Of a DNA stretch of 51,398 nt, positions 51,268 through 51,398 are shown one piece after another. Both the position numbers and the translations under genes were made by a program. Numbering within the stretch: position 1 is the first letter of the stretch; each line of letters begins with the position of its first letter. Below the pieces are notes generated by a model, which was not told where the DNA came from, made no database searches, and was given only the letters and a program-made list of their open reading frames with translations. Origin of the DNA: Armatimonadota bacterium (GTDB lineage: Bacteria > Bacteroidota > Ignavibacteria > OLB7); contig JADZEY010000128.1 of assembly GCA_020850315.1 (NCBI GenBank), forward strand, positions 1-51,398, read 5' to 3'.

Positions 51268-51398
51268 AGATGTATACTCGAGTGCTTTCAGATTGCGAAA
51301 ACAGGACAAAAGTAGGATATTGGGTTCGTGATAGAACTAGACACGAAAACGCGCACGGCACTGCGTGAACTCCAACGCAGAGAGAAAGTGATATTCCC

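Overview
The window is 51.4 kb of G+C-rich bacterial chromosome, densely coding. The gene content fits the Bacteroidota/Chlorobiota side of the tree, most plausibly an Ignavibacteria/Kapabacteria-like lineage. This is an inference from three kinds of evidence: several secreted proteins end in FlgD-like or type IX-secretion-like C-terminal domains; a bacillithiol gene (bshC) is present; and the heat-shock order is hrcA-grpE-dnaJ without dnaK. No rRNA, tRNA or plasmid/phage replication gene is visible.

Layout. 1-5722: a plus-strand envelope cluster with a truncated unknown protein, two probable outer-membrane barrels and a VWA-OmpA protein that carries a G10 tract. 5817-9841: an RlmD/TrmA-type RNA uracil methyltransferase (minus strand), then an acyl-CoA synthetase and a secreted PIG-L deacetylase. 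10069-16482: a chelatase-like AAA/VWA protein (minus) divergent from a 1462-residue secreted subtilisin. 16684-18592: an accessory island with a Doc-type antitoxin, a 48-residue internally deleted Doc toxin, an EVE-like/HNH nuclease and a SAM methyltransferase. The first three of these share single-base stop/start overlaps. 18780-26608: housekeeping genes (YceD, rpmF, cutA, an AI-2E transporter, a FecR-like protein, a TPR protein, lpdA, lipB, a class II glutamine amidotransferase). 26640-28460: three tandem Uma2 nuclease-fold paralogues. 28540-34980: nuoL-nuoM-[ion transporter]-nuoN, a detached antiporter-like module of complex I. 35170-39954: hrcA, grpE, dnaJ and an ABC exporter half. 40451-44770: two consecutive VIT/VWA surface proteins. 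45004-50387: uvrB, a 960-bp repeat-rich gene-free stretch, endonuclease III and bshC. The right edge holds a small outer-membrane-like protein and a possible propeller-protein remnant.

Repeats are a feature in their own right. I see three copies of a 170-203 bp MITE-like element with terminal inverted repeats (9890, 40028, 50409), period-7 intergenic tandem repeats at several loci, and a composite palindromic REP-like array (47687-47911). Homopolymer tracts lie in or just upstream of surface-protein genes.

The most unusual locus is 16684-18592. A toxin-antitoxin operon appears to have lost the catalytic Fic core of its toxin while keeping the antitoxin, the toxin start codon and the toxin C-terminus. 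It is translationally coupled to a nuclease with a modified-DNA-reader-like domain. Family assignments rest on reading motifs by eye; no database search was run.
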